From Streptomyces sp. NBC_01232 (GTDB lineage: Bacteria > Actinomycetota > Actinomycetes > Streptomycetales > Streptomycetaceae), in the NCBI RefSeq assembly GCF_035989885.1, contig NZ_CP108518.1:558001-622000 (forward strand): a stretch of 64,000 nt of DNA. Reading direction: 5' to 3'. Position 1 is the first letter of the stretch. Each line of letters begins with the position of its first letter. The position numbers were made by a program, and so were the translations under genes. Positions 16,823 to 25,464 of this stretch are shown piece after piece. Below the pieces are notes generated by a model that did no database searches, was not told the DNA's origin, and saw only the letters and a list, made by a program, of their open reading frames with translations.

Positions 16823-17662
16823 TCACACGGCCGGGGTGAAGTCCGCGCTCCACAACTGCAGCCGGTACACCAGGTCGTTCCACACGCCGCTGGCCAGCAG
16901 TACGCCGACGAGCACGAGCATGCCGCCGCCGATCCGCAGGACCCACGGGTAGTGGCGTTTGACCAGGCCGAAGGCGCTCAGGGCGCGCCGGAAGGCGAGC
17001 GCGGCAAGGACGAACGGCAGTCCCAGGCCGAGGCAGTACGCCGCCATCAGCATGGCCCCGCGCAGCGCGCTGGCCTCGCTCCACGCCAGCGCCTGTACGG
17101 CGGCCAGCGTCGGGCCGATGCACGGGGTCCAGCCGACCGCGAACACCGCCCCCAGTACGGGGGCTCCGGCCAGGCCGAGGGCGGGGCGCCGGTGGCTGCG
17201 GAACTCCCGTTGCGCGAATCCCGGCAGGAACCCCATGAAGGACAGCCCCATCAGCACGGTGAAGACACCGAGCACCTGGGTGATCACCTCCTGGTGGGCC
17301 AGCAGGGTCCGGCCGAAGTACCCGAACAGGGCGCCCCCGGAGACGAGGACGGCCGTGAAGCCGAGGACGAACAGCAGCGCGCCGGCCGCCATCCGGCTGC
17401 GGCGCCCGCCGCGGGCCTCGGCCAGGTCGGAGACCGACAGGCTGGTCACGTAGCTGAGGTAGCCGGGCACCAGCGGGAGTACGCACGGCGAGAGGAAGGA
17501 GACGAGGCCCGCGAGGAACGCCACCGGAGCGGCGATGAGCAGGGCCCCGTGGAGGAGGGACGGGTTGTCCGCGGCGGCGAGCGTCAGACCCGCCGCGCCC
17601 AGGCCCGTACCCATGCCGCCGCCCATGCCCGTGCTCAGGCCCGTGACGATGTCGGCCGTCAT
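16823..17662 (-). CDS. ccdA: CcdA/DsbD-type transmembrane thiol-disulfide transporter
   Basis: This 279-residue polytopic membrane protein moves reducing equivalents from cytosolic thioredoxin across the membrane. Six hydrophobic helices are visible. The two redox Cys sit in the family signatures FLSPCVLPLVPGY (Cys60) and VGWTPCIGPTLAA (Cys181), each at the start of a helix. Length is slightly above the usual 240 because of a Gly/Met-rich N-terminal extension; a start inside that extension cannot be excluded. The ATG at 17662 overlaps the TlpA stop (ATGA), showing coupling. With TlpA and the lipoprotein thioredoxin it could serve cytochrome c maturation or general envelope thiol reduction. 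No ResB or ResC homologue lies nearby. Confidence 0.94.
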   Translation of the reverse strand: MTADIVTGLSTGMGGGMGTGLGAAGLTLAAADNPSLLHGALLIAAPVAFLAGLVSFLSPCVLPLVPGYLSYVTSLSVSDLAEARGGRRSRMAAGALLFVLGFTAVLVSGGALFGYFGRTLLAHQEVITQVLGVFTVLMGLSFMGFLPGFAQREFRSHRRPALGLAGAPVLGAVFAVGWTPCIGPTLAAVQALAWSEASALRGAMLMAAYCLGLGLPFVLAALAFRRALSAFGLVKRHYPWVLRIGGGMLVLVGVLLASGVWNDLVYRLQLWSADFTPAV

Positions 17663-18294
17663 GGCGCTTCCTCCGTCACGCGTGCCAGCAGGGGCCCCAG
17701 TTCGTCCTCGGTGACCGCGCCGCCGATGCTGACGGCGATGCGTCCGCGGCGGTCGATCACGAGGGTCGAGGGGATGGCCTGCGGGTTGAGGAGCGCGGGA
17801 GGGAAGCGGAGCAGCAGCTCCCCGGTGCGGTCGTGGAGGCTGGGGAAGCCGAGCCCGTGCGCCCGTACGAAGGACCGCGCGGCGGAGCGGTCAGGGTCCC
17901 GGGTGTTGATCCCGAGGAACCGGACGCCTTCGTCCCGGGTCTGCCGGCTGAGCCGCTCCAGGTCGTCCGCCTCCGCCCGGCAGGGCCCGCACCAGGATCC
18001 CCAGACGTTGAGCACGACGACGTGCCCCCGGAACCCGGCGAGGGCCACCGGCTTCCCGTCCAGGTCGTCGCCCGCGAGCTCGGGCGCGGCCTTCCGGTCG
18101 GCGGGGTCGATGACGGTGGCACCGGCCGCGGCCCGGACCGCGCCCGCCGGCCGTTCGGCCGTCCCGGCGCGGCCGGCGTCGGCGGCAACCGGGCCCACTG
18201 CGGCAACGACACAGCCGGCTGCCGCCACCACGAGGGCGGCTCCGGCCAGGGCCGCGGTACGCAGCTCGGCCCGGAGCGGGCCCGTCCGTCTCAC
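17659..18294 (-). CDS. TlpA/ResA-family membrane-anchored thioredoxin
   Basis: This 211-residue protein has an N-terminal membrane anchor (about residues 13-33), an Ala-rich linker, then an AhpC/TSA-Redoxin type thioredoxin fold. The redox motif WCGPC lies at 101-105 (VLNVWGSWCGPCRAEADDL), and the cis-Pro is in AIPSTLVIDRRGRI. It should reduce disulfides outside the membrane, in the role of ResA for cytochrome c or TlpA for other partners, fed by CcdA. The GTG at 18294 overlaps the TGA of the preceding gene, and its own TGA overlaps the CcdA start, so three redox genes are translationally coupled. Confidence 0.93.
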   Translation of the reverse strand: MRRTGPLRAELRTAALAGAALVVAAAGCVVAAVGPVAADAGRAGTAERPAGAVRAAAGATVIDPADRKAAPELAGDDLDGKPVALAGFRGHVVVLNVWGSWCGPCRAEADDLERLSRQTRDEGVRFLGINTRDPDRSAARSFVRAHGLGFPSLHDRTGELLLRFPPALLNPQAIPSTLVIDRRGRIAVSIGGAVTEDELGPLLARVTEEAP

Positions 18295-19061
18295 GAGGCC
18301 CACTGGCGCAGGAAGGCGTTGATCCCGTCCGCGGTCAGGGAGGGGTTGCCCGTGGCGTGCGTGTCGGTGCGCACCTTGCCGGACGGCGAGACGACGATCA
18401 GCACGGGCATCTTGTAGCTTCCGCCGGACGGGCTGTACTTGCGCAGGAGCGCGGAGTTGGCGGAGCTGTTGCCACCGATGTCGATCTTGACCAGGTGGTA
18501 CGAGGCTCCGAGGATCGCCGCGGTCTGCGGCTGGGCGAACACCTTGTCGGCGGCCTTGCAGTTGCCGCACCAGTTGGCCCCGAAGTCGAGGAGCACCATC
18601 CTGCCGTCGGCCTTGGCCGCGCTCAGGGCCGCGTCGATCAGCTTCTGGGCGTCGGCCGAACTGTCGTAGCCGGGCCCGGGAACCTTGGCGGGCGCGGGCG
18701 CCGGGGCGGCGGACGTACGGGCCAGCTTGGGGGCGGCCGAACCGCTGCGGGTCCGGGAGGGGGTCGGCGAGGAGCTGGACGTCGCGCCGGCGGACGCCGA
18801 CGGCGAGGCCGACGCGCTCGGGGACGCCTCGGCGGATGCGGAGGCCGACGGCGAGGAGGAGGTGAGGGCCCCCGCGGACTGCCCGGCCGTGGCCGGCGAG
18901 GCGGAGCCGACGGTCTGGGAGGACGGCCCGCAGGCGGCGCACAGACCCACCGCGACCACGGCCGCGGCGGCGAGCGGCAGTCGCATTCCCAGGGGCGCTG
19001 CGGAGCCGGGCCGCTGGGCGCGGTCGGCGGCACGGACGGGTCGGAACATGCGAGAAGTCAT
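18291..19061 (-). CDS. Thioredoxin-fold lipoprotein with long Ser/Ala linker
   Basis: This 256-residue exported protein has a signal peptide ending at lipobox LCAAC (Cys44). An Ala/Ser/Pro-rich linker of about 80 residues probably spans the peptidoglycan. The C-terminal thioredoxin fold (about 133-256) carries the redox motif FGANWCGNCKAADKVF (Cys165, Cys168) and cis-Pro in KMPVLIVVSPSG. The WCGNC environment resembles thioredoxin-like domains of the DsbD gamma type. It is the first gene of the redox operon; an OmpR-type box lies about 170 bases upstream. It is the likely carrier that takes electrons from CcdA to substrates far from the membrane. Confidence 0.9.
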   Translation of the reverse strand: MTSRMFRPVRAADRAQRPGSAAPLGMRLPLAAAAVVAVGLCAACGPSSQTVGSASPATAGQSAGALTSSSPSASASAEASPSASASPSASAGATSSSSPTPSRTRSGSAAPKLARTSAAPAPAPAKVPGPGYDSSADAQKLIDAALSAAKADGRMVLLDFGANWCGNCKAADKVFAQPQTAAILGASYHLVKIDIGGNSSANSALLRKYSPSGGSYKMPVLIVVSPSGKVRTDTHATGNPSLTADGINAFLRQWAS

Positions 19062-19230
19062 GGCGAAGACACCCCAAGGCGCGGTGAGGACTACGGGAAG
19101 GGCGAGAGGCCCCCCGACTCGGTGAAGCCGGCGGTCCTGCGGTTCGCCGGGGCAGAACGCCCGGGCGCCGAAGGCCGCTCGGCTGACGTGAGCATAGGAC
19201 CGCGCGGGGCCGCTGGAACGGTCTGGGCGC

Positions 19231-19255
19231 GATCTTGAGGTTCCCCTAAGGAACA
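19231..19255 (-). promoter_or_regulatory. Putative OmpR-type box upstream of the redox operon
   Basis: Read on the minus strand the site is TTCCTTAGGGGAACCTCAAG. The CAP-domain gene has a closely similar site at 21159-21181 (TTCCTTAAGAGAACTTGAAG). Both have the two-half-site layout about one helical turn apart expected of OmpR-class regulators. The 320 bp region between 19062 and 19382 holds no gene; besides this site I see nothing else in it. Confidence 0.5.
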
Positions 19256-19382
19256 GCTCACCTTCCGCTTCGCCGGGGGCGGGCCGATGAGCACACACAA
19301 GGCAGCAAATCCCGCGTAACGGGCGGGTGGGCAGGGAGAGTGCGCAAGGGCATGAACCGGATGGAACGGTTCGGTGCTGCCG

Positions 19383-19949
19383 TCAGAATGACGTCTCGCG
19401 GACGGTGGCCTTGGCCGTCGGGTCGATCGTCGCGGTGATGACCGACCGGTGGTCCCCGCTGGTGAACGTGACCGTCAGGGTGTCGTCGTCGGCCTGGGAC
19501 GTGGTGGCCTTGAATCCCCGGCTGGGCACCGCGGAGATCAGGCACACGCCGCGGCTCCCGTAGCGCACCGTGGCCTTGCCGCCCTGCGAGGGGACGGTGT
19601 GCAGGCCCGGTCCGCCGTTCTCGCAGTCGACGCCGGGCTTGGGCGCGCTGGTCCTGGGGGCACCCGAGGCCTTCGGGGACGGGGAGGCCGAAGCGGAGGG
19701 CGTCGGCCGCTCGGTCGCGGAGGGCGAGCCGCTCGGGGAGGCGGAGGCGGTCGGGGAGGGCGGGCTCGGCGACGGGTCCTGCGCCGCCAGCCAGGCCGGC
19801 GGCGAGTCGAAGACCATGGGCGCGGACCGGGCCACCGGCGGCGTATGGCTGGTGGAGCCCACGACGAACTGGACCGTGGCGAGCACGGCGGTCACGCTGG
19901 TGGCCGTGCACGACAGCCATATGAACAGGTAGCGCGGAAATCGAGGCAC
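19383..19949 (-). CDS. Membrane-anchored or secreted protein, unknown
   Basis: This 188-residue protein has an N-terminal hydrophobic segment (about residues 6-30, YLFIWLSCTATSVTAVLATV) without an obvious cleavage site. A Pro/Ser/Ala-rich linker (about 55-105) follows. The C-terminal beta-rich domain of about 80 residues has two Cys (VDCENGG and GVCLISAVP) that could form a disulfide. I do not recognise the domain. It is transcribed toward the redox operon, and a very stable hairpin lies upstream, so it has its own promoter. Two potentially pairing extracytoplasmic Cys make it a conceivable substrate of the neighbouring thiol relay, an inference only. Confidence 0.75.
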   Translation of the reverse strand: MPRFPRYLFIWLSCTATSVTAVLATVQFVVGSTSHTPPVARSAPMVFDSPPAWLAAQDPSPSPPSPTASASPSGSPSATERPTPSASASPSPKASGAPRTSAPKPGVDCENGGPGLHTVPSQGGKATVRYGSRGVCLISAVPSRGFKATTSQADDDTLTVTFTSGDHRSVITATIDPTAKATVRETSF

Positions 19950-20044
19950 GGCCCCATAGTGACCGACGGGCCGGGCCTCCCGTCACCGGCTCCCCCGTAC
20001 GGCGCCCGACGACGCCCCGGCAGGGCGGAACCGCGGGCGGACAT

Positions 20045-20088
20045 GCCGATGTCCTCCTGACCCGTGTGCGGGTCAGGAGGACATCGGC
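20045..20088. terminator. Perfect 20 bp stem-loop
   Basis: The arms at 20045-20064 and 20069-20088 are perfectly complementary over 20 bp around the four-base loop TGTG. It lies downstream of the CAP-domain gene (stop 20197, minus strand), so it most likely ends that transcript and insulates the next gene (start 19949). Confidence 0.7.
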
Positions 20089-20196
20089 GGCCCGGGGCCG
20101 GGCCGCGGCCGCGCAGCCCGGCGCCTCTACGGCGGTCCGTGGCCGGGCGACCGGGCGGCCGCCGGTTCCCTGTGGGGGGGCTCGGGAGGGGTCTGC

Positions 20197-21075
20197 CTAC
20201 TTCGGCGCCCCGAAGTTCTGCGTCCACCACGGGCCGCCGTCGCCCTTGTGGACGCCTATGCCGATCTCCTTGAAGGCGCAGTTGAGGATGTTGGCCCGGT
20301 GGCCGGAGCTGTTCATCCACGCCTTCATGACCGCGTCGGCGTCCGACTGGCCGCGGGCTATGTTCTCGCCCAGGCGGGACCACGCGTACCCGGCGGCCTC
20401 CACGCGGGAGGTCATGGTGGACCCGTCGGGTCCGGTGTGGGACATGACCCCGCTGCGGGCCATCGTGTCGCTGTACCCGCGCGCCGCGGCGTTCAGCTTG
20501 GCGTTCGCGGTCACGGGACCGCAGCCGGCCGCGGCCCGCTCCTTGTTGACCAGCGCGAGGACCGCGGATTCGGAGTCGCCCGAGGAGCTGCCGGAACCGC
20601 CGCCGGACGACCCTCCGGTCGAGCCGCCGGAGTTCCCGGACCCGCCGGAGCCTCCGGAGCCGCCGCCGGTGGTCGACGCGGACGTACGCGCGGGCTTGGC
20701 GGCCGGGCTCGACTTGACCGGGCCGCCCTCCCCGTCCTCGGGCTTCGGCGGAGCGCTCGACTCCGTACCCTCGGCGGCGGGAGTCGCGGGCGGCGCCGAG
20801 CCCGTCGCGGCCGCGGCGTCGGCGGTGATCTCGGGCAGCGCAGCAGTGGGGCTCGCCGTCCCGGCTGTGTCCCCTGCGGTCGGCGTCCCGGACTTCGACC
20901 CGGTGGCGCCGTCGGCCCGCTGGTCCACCTTCGTACCGCCGTCGGAATCGGCCACGGCGACGCCGACCGCCACCGCGGCGGCGGCCGCGGTGAGGGACAG
21001 CACGATGCGCGTGCGCATCGCCTTCTTCCGTCGGGCCTCGACTCGGGACGGTGTTCCGGGAGTTCGGCTGCTCAT
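20197..21075 (-). CDS. Secreted CAP-domain (SCP/PR1-like) protein
   Basis: This 292-residue protein has a basic N-terminus, a hydrophobic export segment (about 22-43) and a long Ser/Gly/Asp linker. The C-terminal CAP domain (about 170-292) carries the family motifs: LVNKERAAAGCGPVTANAKL, MSHTGPDGSTM with the first His, RLGENIARG with the Glu, and MNSSGHRANILNCAF with the second His. CAP proteins in Streptomyces are extracellular and of mostly unknown function. Two Cys in the domain could form a disulfide. A box like that of the redox operon lies about 85 bases upstream of the ATG, suggesting shared control. The strong hairpin at 20045 ends the transcript. Confidence 0.9.
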   Translation of the reverse strand: MSSRTPGTPSRVEARRKKAMRTRIVLSLTAAAAAVAVGVAVADSDGGTKVDQRADGATGSKSGTPTAGDTAGTASPTAALPEITADAAAATGSAPPATPAAEGTESSAPPKPEDGEGGPVKSSPAAKPARTSASTTGGGSGGSGGSGNSGGSTGGSSGGGSGSSSGDSESAVLALVNKERAAAGCGPVTANAKLNAAARGYSDTMARSGVMSHTGPDGSTMTSRVEAAGYAWSRLGENIARGQSDADAVMKAWMNSSGHRANILNCAFKEIGIGVHKGDGGPWWTQNFGAPK

Positions 21076-21158
21076 GCCTGTAGCACCTCACAGAGGGAAG
21101 GGGGGGTGGTGCGAGTGAGCCTAGGGCGGTGATCAGCCGAAACAGCGCTCCGGAGGGG

Positions 21159-21181
21159 TTCTTCAAGTTCTCTTAAGGAAG
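21159..21181 (-). promoter_or_regulatory. Second copy of the putative OmpR-type box
   Basis: On the minus strand this reads TTCCTTAAGAGAACTTGAAG, with CTT(A/G)AAGA-like half-sites spaced about one turn apart. It matches the site at 19231-19255 at most positions. It lies in the 439 bp divergent region (21076-21514) between the CAP-domain gene and the lipoprotein gene, which otherwise holds no gene that I can see. Confidence 0.5.
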
Positions 21182-21514
21182 CCCGCAGGAAAGGCACAGG
21201 GACGACTCGGGGCATCCCTGCCCATTCGGTCGATACGACCCCAGGCGAACCGGGTGCGAGCGCGGATGCGCAGAGTCCGGCCCCTGTCACAACCGGTGCA
21301 ACTCGCCCTCCTGGTGCGGCTCGTGCCGGTTGTGCAGGCGGAAGCGGGACGTCTGCGGCACGACTGCACCGGATGAGCGGCGAACCACGGGCCCGACCGC
21401 ACGGACGGAACTCCTCCGTCCGCGGGAGTCGCGGGAGGGCGGGGAGGGCTGCCGGTCGCACACCGGGGGCGTGTGATCATGTCCGTCGACAGATCCGCAC
21501 CTCATGGGGGGACC

Positions 21515-22225
21515 ATGCGCACCCGTACCACCACCGCCACGACCGGTCTCGTGACCGCGCTCGCGGCGCTGCTCGTCCTCGCCGGCTGCACCGCGCCGGG
21601 AGAGGGCCGGCCCGCGGCGGTGAGCTCCGTGGCTTCCGCGCCCCCGCAGGGCGGCGGCGGGTCCGGCTTCGACGGGCCCCGGCCGCAGGACCAGAACCTG
21701 CTGGCGTGGACCGGGGACCCCAACGACGCGGGCCATGTCACCGCCCAGTCGGCCGCCGGGGTCGGCGGCCGGGTGACCCTGGTACGGATCGTCCTGCGCG
21801 AGCAGATCACCTGGTCGAACATCTGGCTGGGGCTCGCCGGCATCGACCCGAACGCCCAGCTCGCCAACTGCTACCTCGGCGTGTACGACGCCAAGGGCGC
21901 CCTCGTGGCGAGCACCCCGGACGTCTCGCCCCAGCTGATGACCGACGCGATCGCCAAGCCGTTCGCCCTCGCCAAGCCCTTCACCGCCGCTCCCGGGACG
22001 TACTTCATCGCCCTTCTGCTCAACGGCACTTGGGCCACCAACGGACTCACCCTGAAGTCCACGGGCGCCGGCATCTCGGTCAACGCGGGCCTGACGCCGC
22101 CGAACCTCCGCTACAGCAACCTGCTGACCGGCCAGACCTCGCTGCCGCCCGCCCTGAACCTCGCCGAGCAGTCCACGAGCACCATCAACACCGGCTGGGC
22201 CAGCCAGTGGTACGCGATCTCCTGA
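21515..22225 (+). CDS. Putative lipoprotein, unknown function
   Basis: This 236-residue protein has a signal peptide with lipobox VLAGC (Cys25). The ATG at 21515 follows a run of six G, a good ribosome site; an upstream start at 21473 would put residues ahead of the signal peptide. The mature part is a beta-sandwich-like domain with NIWLGLAGIDPNAQLANCYL, LGVYDAKGALVAST and a GTYFIALLLNG strand. This resembles phage or exported carbohydrate-binding modules in general style, but I cannot name the family. It stands alone, divergent from the CAP gene. Confidence 0.82.
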   Translation: MRTRTTTATTGLVTALAALLVLAGCTAPGEGRPAAVSSVASAPPQGGGGSGFDGPRPQDQNLLAWTGDPNDAGHVTAQSAAGVGGRVTLVRIVLREQITWSNIWLGLAGIDPNAQLANCYLGVYDAKGALVASTPDVSPQLMTDAIAKPFALAKPFTAAPGTYFIALLLNGTWATNGLTLKSTGAGISVNAGLTPPNLRYSNLLTGQTSLPPALNLAEQSTSTINTGWASQWYAIS

Positions 22226-22261
22226 CGGGCCGGGCGCTGCCCACCGGCCGGGGCGCTGCGC

Positions 22262-22960
22262 TCACTCCCCGGTGGTGACCGCGCCCTCCGGGAGGGCTGC
22301 GCAGCGGGAGGTGACGGCCGCATCGTGCCGGTACCAGGCCGACTCGACGACCCTGCCGTCGGGGAGCGTGTGCAGGGGCGGGCCGTCGCACGGGACGAAG
22401 CCCGCCGCGCTCAGGGCCCCCCGGCAGCGGTGGTTCAGGGTCTCGGTGCCGGCCCGCACGGACTCCAGGCCGAGGTGCTCGTGGCCGAACCGGGCGGTCG
22501 CCGCCACGAGTTCGGCGCCCAGGCCCTGACCGCGGAAGGCCGGGGCGAGCCAGAAGCCGATGGCTCCGTCGCGGTCCGGACTGAGCGAGCTCGTCCCGGC
22601 CACGAGACCCGTGGCCGGGACGACGGCGAGCAGTCTCTGCTCGCCGGCCGGGACGGGGAGCACCACCGGCTGTGTCAGTTCCCGGCGAAGCGCTCTGTGG
22701 AATGCGCGCAGCCGCTCGGCGCGGTTGCCGTCGTGGATGGCGAGGAGATGTGCGGCGGTCTCGGGGTTGACGAGCGAGGTGGGGATCCATCCGAACCAGC
22801 GCTGTGCGTCGGCGTCGGCGCCTGCCGCGGCGCCGATCTCCACGTCCAGAAGGTCGCGGGGGGTGTACAGGACCAGTCGTGCGGTCCGCATCGTGTGGCG
22901 GCCGTCGCCGCACCCGACGGGCACGGGCTGCGGCCCGCGCGATCCCCTGCGCCAGATCAT
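22262..22960 (-). CDS. GNAT-family N-acetyltransferase
   Basis: This 232-residue enzyme is of the Acetyltransf_3 (RimJ/RimL-like) type. It begins RTARLVLYTPR after a short N-terminal extension. The acetyl-CoA loop is FRGQGLGAELVAATARF, preceded by the strand GAIGFWLAPA and followed by HEHLGLESVRAGTETLNHR and a FVPCDG strand. The ATG at 22960 follows a GAGGAG site on the minus strand. The substrate may be a protein N-terminus or small amine. It is convergent with the lipoprotein gene and divergent from PadR/membrane pair. Confidence 0.9.
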   Translation of the reverse strand: MIWRRGSRGPQPVPVGCGDGRHTMRTARLVLYTPRDLLDVEIGAAAGADADAQRWFGWIPTSLVNPETAAHLLAIHDGNRAERLRAFHRALRRELTQPVVLPVPAGEQRLLAVVPATGLVAGTSSLSPDRDGAIGFWLAPAFRGQGLGAELVAATARFGHEHLGLESVRAGTETLNHRCRGALSAAGFVPCDGPPLHTLPDGRVVESAWYRHDAAVTSRCAALPEGAVTTGE

Positions 22961-23131
22961 CTGCGTCTCCTCACGCGGGCACTGTATGCGGCCCGCACAC
23001 CCGCGCGGCGCCCGGGGCGGCCGGGCCCTGGCCGAGGCCTCCCCGGTCCGCCCGGAGGCCCTCCGCGGCTGACGGACGCACGGGCTCCGACATGAGGCGT
23101 CATATGCCGGTGGGTGACCTACCATGCAGCC

Positions 23132-23470
23132 ATGAGTGATCGTGCGATGCAGGAACCGACCCTCCTCCTCCTGACCGCGCTCGCGGACGAGCCCCGCCAC
23201 GGGTACGCGATCGCGCGCGAGGTGGAGCTGATCTCGGGCGGCCGCGTCAAGATGCGGACCGGCACCCTGTACGGGGCCCTGGAGCGGCTCCTGGGCCAGG
23301 GGCTGATCGAGGTCCACGAGGAGCTGATCGTCGACAGCCGGCTGCGCCGCACCTACAGCCTCACCGCCGAAGGCCGCCGGAGCCTGGCCGCCGAGGCGCG
23401 GCGGATCGCCGCCACCGCCCAGGAGGCCGCGCGTCGGCTGGGCATCTCCGGTGGGACGGCCACGGCATGA
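23132..23470 (+). CDS. PadR-family transcriptional regulator (short form)
   Basis: This 112-residue winged-helix protein reads LLLLTALADEPRHGYAIAREV, then RTGTLYGALERLLGQGLIEV and RRTYSLTAEGRRSL, the core PadR motifs, with no PadR_C domain. The ATG at 23132 lacks a strong ribosome site; another ATG follows at 23147. The TGA overlaps the ATG of the membrane protein gene (ATGA at 23467). Such short PadR genes are commonly coupled to the membrane protein they control, and this pair fits that plan. Confidence 0.92.
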   Translation: MSDRAMQEPTLLLLTALADEPRHGYAIAREVELISGGRVKMRTGTLYGALERLLGQGLIEVHEELIVDSRLRRTYSLTAEGRRSLAAEARRIAATAQEAARRLGISGGTATA

Positions 23471-24360
23471 CCCCCCGTCTGCTGCGCCTGTACCCCGCCG
23501 AGTTCCGCCGCACCTTCGGCGACGAGATGGCGGAGGCCTACCGGGAGGCGACCGAGGGGGCCGGAGCGTGGACCCGGCTTCGGGAGGCCGGGGACATCGT
23601 GGCGCACGCGCTGCGCCTTCGCCTGGGGATCGGTTCCGCGCACCGGGGCGGGCGCCTCTTCGCGGCGGCCGCGCCCTTCGCGCTGGCCGCGACGGGCGCG
23701 CATGCCGCCTTCCTTCTCGCCTCCACCCTCAACCTCGCGTACGTCACCGGCCGCCCCGACTTCGAGAGCCCGCTCGGGTACGCCATGAACGGCTTCTACG
23801 TGCTGACCCTCATCGGGGCGGTGGTGGGCCTGAGCGGGCGCTTCGCCGTCGGCGCGCGGACCGCCTTCGCCGCGGCCACGGGAACGATGGTCTGCTTCGT
23901 CATCGCGGTGCTGCCGGGGGCCCTGGACATGCCGCTGGCGCACGTGGCCTACCTTGCCCCGCCCCTGGCGATCGCCGCCCTTCCCCTGCTCTGTCCCCCG
24001 GACCTGCACCCGCCCTGCCGGATCCGGACCACCACGGGGTTCGTGGCACTGATGATCTGGGCCCCGCTGTCCGTGGTGCTCCTCGCGCTGCTCGACGCGG
24101 GCGGTTTCGGCATGATCCCGCTGTGGCGCTTCGCCGTGACCGTGACGGCCGCGCTGGTTCTGGCGGGCCGCCCGGCCCTGTTCGGCGTCCGCACCTACGG
24201 CCGGTTCGCGCTGGCCGCGGCCCCGTTCCTCGTCCTCGGGTACTTCGCCGGGGTGGTGGGCGAGGAGACCGCGCTCCCGTGCCTGGTCCTGCTCGCGTTC
24301 ACGGCCCTGGCCGTGCGCCGGTGGCGACGTACTCACCCGGACTCGACCGGCCACGCCTGA
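23467..24360 (+). CDS. PadR-coupled multi-pass membrane protein
   Basis: This 297-residue protein begins RLLRLYPAEFRRTFGDEMAE, a soluble segment often found at the N-terminus of proteins encoded after PadR genes. About seven hydrophobic helices follow (from around residue 70 onward). No transport ATPase or permease signature is evident. It is translationally coupled to PadR through the ATGA overlap, so it is presumably induced when PadR is released. Function unknown; a role in membrane stress response or export is possible. It converges on the methyltransferase gene with only nine bases between stops. Confidence 0.85.
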   Translation: MTPRLLRLYPAEFRRTFGDEMAEAYREATEGAGAWTRLREAGDIVAHALRLRLGIGSAHRGGRLFAAAAPFALAATGAHAAFLLASTLNLAYVTGRPDFESPLGYAMNGFYVLTLIGAVVGLSGRFAVGARTAFAAATGTMVCFVIAVLPGALDMPLAHVAYLAPPLAIAALPLLCPPDLHPPCRIRTTTGFVALMIWAPLSVVLLALLDAGGFGMIPLWRFAVTVTAALVLAGRPALFGVRTYGRFALAAAPFLVLGYFAGVVGEETALPCLVLLAFTALAVRRWRRTHPDSTGHA

Positions 24361-24369
24361 GACCGACGC

Positions 24370-25188
24370 TCAGACCTCGGCGTCGACGCCTGCACCGGCA
24401 TCGGCATCGGCACCCGCGACGCTCACGCGGATCTTCGACTGGCCGTGACCGAGCCGCTCCCAGTCGTCCATGAAGCGTGCCGCCAGCCCGTGCCCGGCGG
24501 CGAGGTCGATGAGGGTCTGGGTGCGGTAGTAGAAGTCCTCGCGCAGCACCTGGTGTTCGGTACCGGTGGTGCGGTCGAAGGTGAAGTCGAAGTATCCGCC
24601 GGGGGCCAGGACCCGGCCCACGTGGGCGAAGCACTCGTCGATGACGTCGATCGGCGAGTGCGAGAAGACGCTGTGGGCGTGGACGACGTCGAAGTATCCG
24701 TCGGGCAGGAAGTCCAGGGTCAGGTTCTTGGTGATGGTCAGATGCGGGACCTTGGCCTGCAGTTTGCGGTCGGTCAGGGTCCGCTTCGCCGCGATGAGGA
24801 TGTCGGGCGAGATGTCGATGCCATAGTAGTGGCCCGCGTCGAGGTAGTCGATGAAGCGCCAGCCGGCACGCAGGTTGCCGCAGCCGATGTCCAGCATGCG
24901 CGCGCCCGGCTTCAGGCCGTGCCCCAGCAGGTAGTCGAACTGCATCTGCCCGAGCGCGAGCCAGCGTTCGTGGGTCTGGCTGCCGACCGCGGCCTCCGGG
25001 TTGCGGCGGGTGTCCGAGGCCATGACGGCCCGGTAGTAGCTGACGTGGTCGGGGTGCTTGAAGGCCAGCCACCGGTCGCGGGCGGCCCGCTTGAGGTACG
25101 GGGCGATGCGGTGCGGGCGGCTCGCGGCGTGGCGGACCTTGTGGACGAGCGATTCCCGGTTCGCGGTGAGGTTCTTCCTGGTGGCCAT
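24370..25188 (-). CDS. Class I SAM-dependent methyltransferase
   Basis: This 272-residue enzyme has a basic N-terminal region, then the SAM-binding fold: ARMLDIGCGNLRAGWRF (motif I), HYYGIDISPDILIAA (acidic loop), YFDVVHAHSVFSHSP (motif post-I/IV) and APGGYFDFTFDR. The ATG at 25188 is chosen because upstream in-frame residues are unlike a folded protein. The C-terminal 15 residues are an Ala/Asp/Gly tail derived from a GCATCG-like repeat in the DNA (24385-24420). Similar methyltransferases act on glycans or small molecules; the target is unknown. Confidence 0.88.
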   Translation of the reverse strand: MATRKNLTANRESLVHKVRHAASRPHRIAPYLKRAARDRWLAFKHPDHVSYYRAVMASDTRRNPEAAVGSQTHERWLALGQMQFDYLLGHGLKPGARMLDIGCGNLRAGWRFIDYLDAGHYYGIDISPDILIAAKRTLTDRKLQAKVPHLTITKNLTLDFLPDGYFDVVHAHSVFSHSPIDVIDECFAHVGRVLAPGGYFDFTFDRTTGTEHQVLREDFYYRTQTLIDLAAGHGLAARFMDDWERLGHGQSKIRVSVAGADADAGAGVDAEV

Positions 25189-25464
25189 GAGTGCTCCGTC
25201 TCCATCGCAACGTGAACTCCCGACGGCGGGCAGGAGTGGCTGCCGCCGGAAGGATCTTCGAATCCACCATACGTCGGCGACCGACATATACAAACCACTT
25301 GAGCGTCCTGGGAAGCAGAAGGCGTCGCACGGCGTACGCACGGGAGTTCACGGGCGTGAGGATTGTGATGGTTTCACCCAGATTGCCACCCGGCAGGGCG
25401 TGGGTCCACGCAACGCGCCCGAGCGCGTGACGCGACGTCAGCGGGCCTCTGGCAGCATGAAGGG

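Noticed and set aside
16055..18322. Long plus-strand frame opposite the redox genes
   Set aside because: Low-complexity shadow with no motif; the minus strand encodes CcdA and TlpA with all family residues.
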